The translations under genes and the position numbers were made by a program. From JBBRLA01 sp038231615 (GTDB taxonomy: Bacteria; Myxococcota_A; Polyangia; Palsa-1104; JAEUJZ01), in the NCBI GenBank assembly GCA_038231615.1, contig JBBRLA010000460.1, forward strand, positions 1 to 7,049: a DNA stretch of 7,049 nucleotides. Direction: 5' to 3'. Position 1 is the first letter of the stretch. Each line of letters opens with the position of its first letter. The notes beneath the pieces were generated by a model that was not told the DNA's origin, did not search any database, and saw only the letters and a list, made by a program, of their open reading frames with translations. Shown here in pieces: positions 5,562-7,049 of this stretch.

Positions 5562-7049
5562 TCCCCTCGACGGTGCGCGACAGGTCGGTGAAGCGCAGCT
5601 CCTGCTGCCGGGCGATCTCCCGTAGCGACTCCACCGCCGAGAGGATCTGATCCCCCCCTCGGGCCTGCTCGCGCTGGGCGGAGTTTAAGTGGGAGACCAT
5701 CTCGGAGATGGACTCGATCGACCGGGTGATCTGCTTCGAGCCCCGGGTCTGCTCCTGCGACGAGCGTTCCACGTGCTTGGTGATGGTCTTCATGCGCTCG
5801 GCGGCGCGCAGGATCTGCTCGGAGCCGCGGGCCTGCTCGGCGGTGGCGGTGGCGATCTGCTGGACCGTCTCGGCAATCGAGCCGATGGCGTTGGTCACCT
5901 GCTTGCTTCCCCGGGCCTGTTCTACCGTGGCGCGCGCGATGTCCCGGACCATCTGGGTGGACCGGTCGGCAGAGTCGAGGATCTTGCGCAGTGCGTCCTC
6001 GGCCTGGTGGGACACCTTCACCCCGTCGTCGACCGAGCGGGCGCCGCGCTCGACGGCCTCGATGGCGTTGCGCGATTCGCCCTGAACGCTCTTGATGAGT
6101 TCCCCGATGTCCTTGGTGCTGGCGCTGGACCGCTCGGCCAGGTCCTTGATCTCGTCGGCGACGACGGCGAAGCCCTTGCCGTGCTCCCCGGCCTGGGCGG
6201 CGATGATGGCGGCGTTCAGGGCCAGAAGGTTGGTCTGCTCGGCCACGTCGTCGATGATGCGCAGGATCTTGTCGATCTCGCCGATCTTGTCGCCCAGGCG
6301 GGCGATGACCCGCACGGTGTCCTCGGAGTAGCCCTTGATCTTGTTCATGCCCTCGATGGTCGAGGTGATCGCCTGGGCCCCCAGGTTGGCGGCGCGGCTG
6401 ACCTCCTCCGACAGGCGGGCGGTCTCGTTGGCGTTGTTCTCGACCTGGCGGATGGAGATGTCCATCTCGTTCATCGACGAACTGGTCTCCTCGGCGGTGG
6501 CCGAGAGGGCCTCGACGTTCTTGGCCACCTCCTTGATGGAGTAGGTCATCTCCTCGATGGAGGTTGCCGACTCCTGCACCGCGCTGGCCAGGCTGACCAT
6601 GTTCTCGGCCACCTCGTCGTTGGACGCGGCCATCTCCAGGATCGACGAGCTGGACTCCTCGGCGGCGCTGGCCAGGGTCTCCACGGAGTGGGCGATCTGC
6701 TTCGCCGAGGTGGTCATCTCATGAAGCGAGGCGCTGGTCTCCTCGATGGCGCCAAGCTGCGCCTGCACGGTGGCGCGCAGTTCCCCCAGGTGTCCGGTCA
6801 AATCCACCGAGAGGCGGGACTGGGAGTCGGTCTGGCGCAGAAGGCCCTTGAGCTGATCCAGGGTCTGCTGGCGCAAGCGCTCCAGCTCCCCCGCTAGGCC
6901 GGAGACCGCCTCATCCCCATCGGTGGGCAGGGCCTGGTCCAGGTCCCCGGTCACCAGCCGGTGCACCGAATCGCGCAGGGTGACGATCTGATCGTTTTTC
7001 CGCATGCTGAGGAAGACATTGACGGCGATCAGACTGGCGACGGCAGCCA
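5473..7049 (-). CDS. methyl-accepting chemotaxis protein (chemoreceptor), 5' end beyond window
   Basis: Signals to CheA/CheW in a membrane-bound chemosensory array. The frame stays open to the right edge. The Met at 7005 is internal, because the 14 codons before it read as the end of a hydrophobic helix (AAVASLIAVNVFLS), so the ligand-binding region and true start lie outside. Numbering from that Met: HAMP-like linker at about 1-55 (GDLDQALP at 20-27); descending coiled coil with four 28-residue repeats (86-197); hairpin tip EQTNLLALNAAIIAAQAGE at 256-274 followed by HGKGFAVVADEIKDLAERS; ascending coiled coil with four 28-residue repeats (361-472); then a basic tail ending RRRDAAAESP. Several EE pairs followed by Ser/Thr in the repeats resemble methylation sites. 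No C-terminal NWETF-type CheR/CheB tether is present. The usual tip Glu and Arg are replaced by I268 and Q271. The gene converges with and overlaps the MFS gene by 89 bp. No chemotaxis partners are seen in the window. Confidence 0.95.
   Translation of the reverse strand, partial: AAVASLIAVNVFLSMRKNDQIVTLRDSVHRLVTGDLDQALPTDGDEAVSGLAGELERLRQQTLDQLKGLLRQTDSQSRLSVDLTGHLGELRATVQAQLGAIEETSASLHEMTTSAKQIAHSVETLASAAEESSSSILEMAASNDEVAENMVSLASAVQESATSIEEMTYSIKEVAKNVEALSATAEETSSSMNEMDISIRQVENNANETARLSEEVSRAANLGAQAITSTIEGMNKIKGYSEDTVRVIARLGDKIGEIDKILRIIDDVAEQTNLLALNAAIIAAQAGEHGKGFAVVADEIKDLAERSSASTKDIGELIKSVQGESRNAIEAVERGARSVDDGVKVSHQAEDALRKILDSADRSTQMVRDIARATVEQARGSKQVTNAIGSIAETVQQIATATAEQARGSEQILRAAERMKTITKHVERSSQEQTRGSKQITRSIESISEMVSHLNSAQREQARGGDQILSAVESLREIARQQELRFTDLSRTVEGISHGAESLRATMKLREEIPRRRDAAAESP
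5590..5925 (-). repeat. four tandem 84-bp (28-residue) coding repeats, ascending arm of the chemoreceptor
   Basis: Residues 361-472 (from the Met at 7005) split into four 28-residue units beginning VEQARGSKQV, AEQARGSEQI, QEQTRGSKQI and REQARGGDQI. In the + strand DNA the 'gggcctgctc'-like core recurs at 5913, 5829, 5745 and 5661, exactly 84 bp apart. The number and length of units equal those in the descending arm on the other side of the hairpin tip. Confidence 0.88.
6415..6750 (-). repeat. four tandem 84-bp (28-residue) coding repeats, descending arm of the chemoreceptor
   Basis: Residues 86-197 (from the Met at 7005) split into four 28-residue units beginning AIEETSAS, AAEESSSS, AVQESATS and TAEETSSS, each with an EM or EMxxS at unit positions 11-15. 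In the + strand DNA the matching ctcct core recurs at 6739, 6655, 6571 and 6487, exactly 84 bp apart. Each unit equals four heptads of coiled coil, and each starts with an acidic pair next to Ser/Thr, as methylation sites do. Confidence 0.85.

Noticed and set aside
5689..6897. Long + strand open frame (402 codons) opposite the chemoreceptor gene
   Set aside because: It is the antisense of a high-GC coding sequence. Its product is a Gly/Leu/Asp-rich repeat mirroring the 84-bp repeats, with no domain signal, while the - strand frame is a clear MCP.

Overview
This is a compact, high-GC window with five genes on the + strand and one on the - strand, and almost no intergenic DNA. The GC richness, a chemoreceptor signalling domain of the type I associate with deltaproteobacteria/Myxococcota, and a set of poorly known secreted proteins suggest a myxobacterium-like or related deltaproteobacterial lineage. 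This is inference from style and protein flavour; no marker gene settles it.

Layout: (1) Positions 2-877 hold the 3' part of a COG1092-type (RlmI/RlmK-like) rRNA methyltransferase whose start lies left of the window. (2) After 50 bp carrying a perfect TTGACA box come four + strand genes that look like one envelope-associated cluster. They are a secreted, probably beta-propeller protein (928-2217), a lipoprotein-like protein with two predicted Ig-like domains (2221-3093), a protein with the key residues of the Fam20/four-jointed secretory-pathway kinase fold and an N-terminal signal or membrane segment (3163-4230), and a 12-helix MFS transporter (4227-5561) that overlaps the kinase gene by ATGA. 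(3) On the - strand, 5473-7049 holds most of a methyl-accepting chemotaxis protein, cut at its 5' end by the window edge just inside its last membrane helix.

The most interesting part is the + strand cluster. A bacterial relative of the Fam20 kinases, apparently exported or membrane-anchored, sits downstream of two exported proteins that could be its substrates or partners, and it is translationally coupled to a transporter. No function is proven. The working idea is an envelope phosphorylation or modification cassette.

The chemoreceptor is a probable separate unit that converges on the cluster and overlaps it by 89 bp. Its coiled-coil arms contain two matching sets of four exact 28-residue repeats (84 bp period in the DNA), one on each side of the hairpin tip. 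The tip lacks the usual Glu and Arg. No RNA genes, mobile elements, CRISPR arrays or convincing intrinsic terminators were seen, and no stretch over 300 bp lacks a gene.
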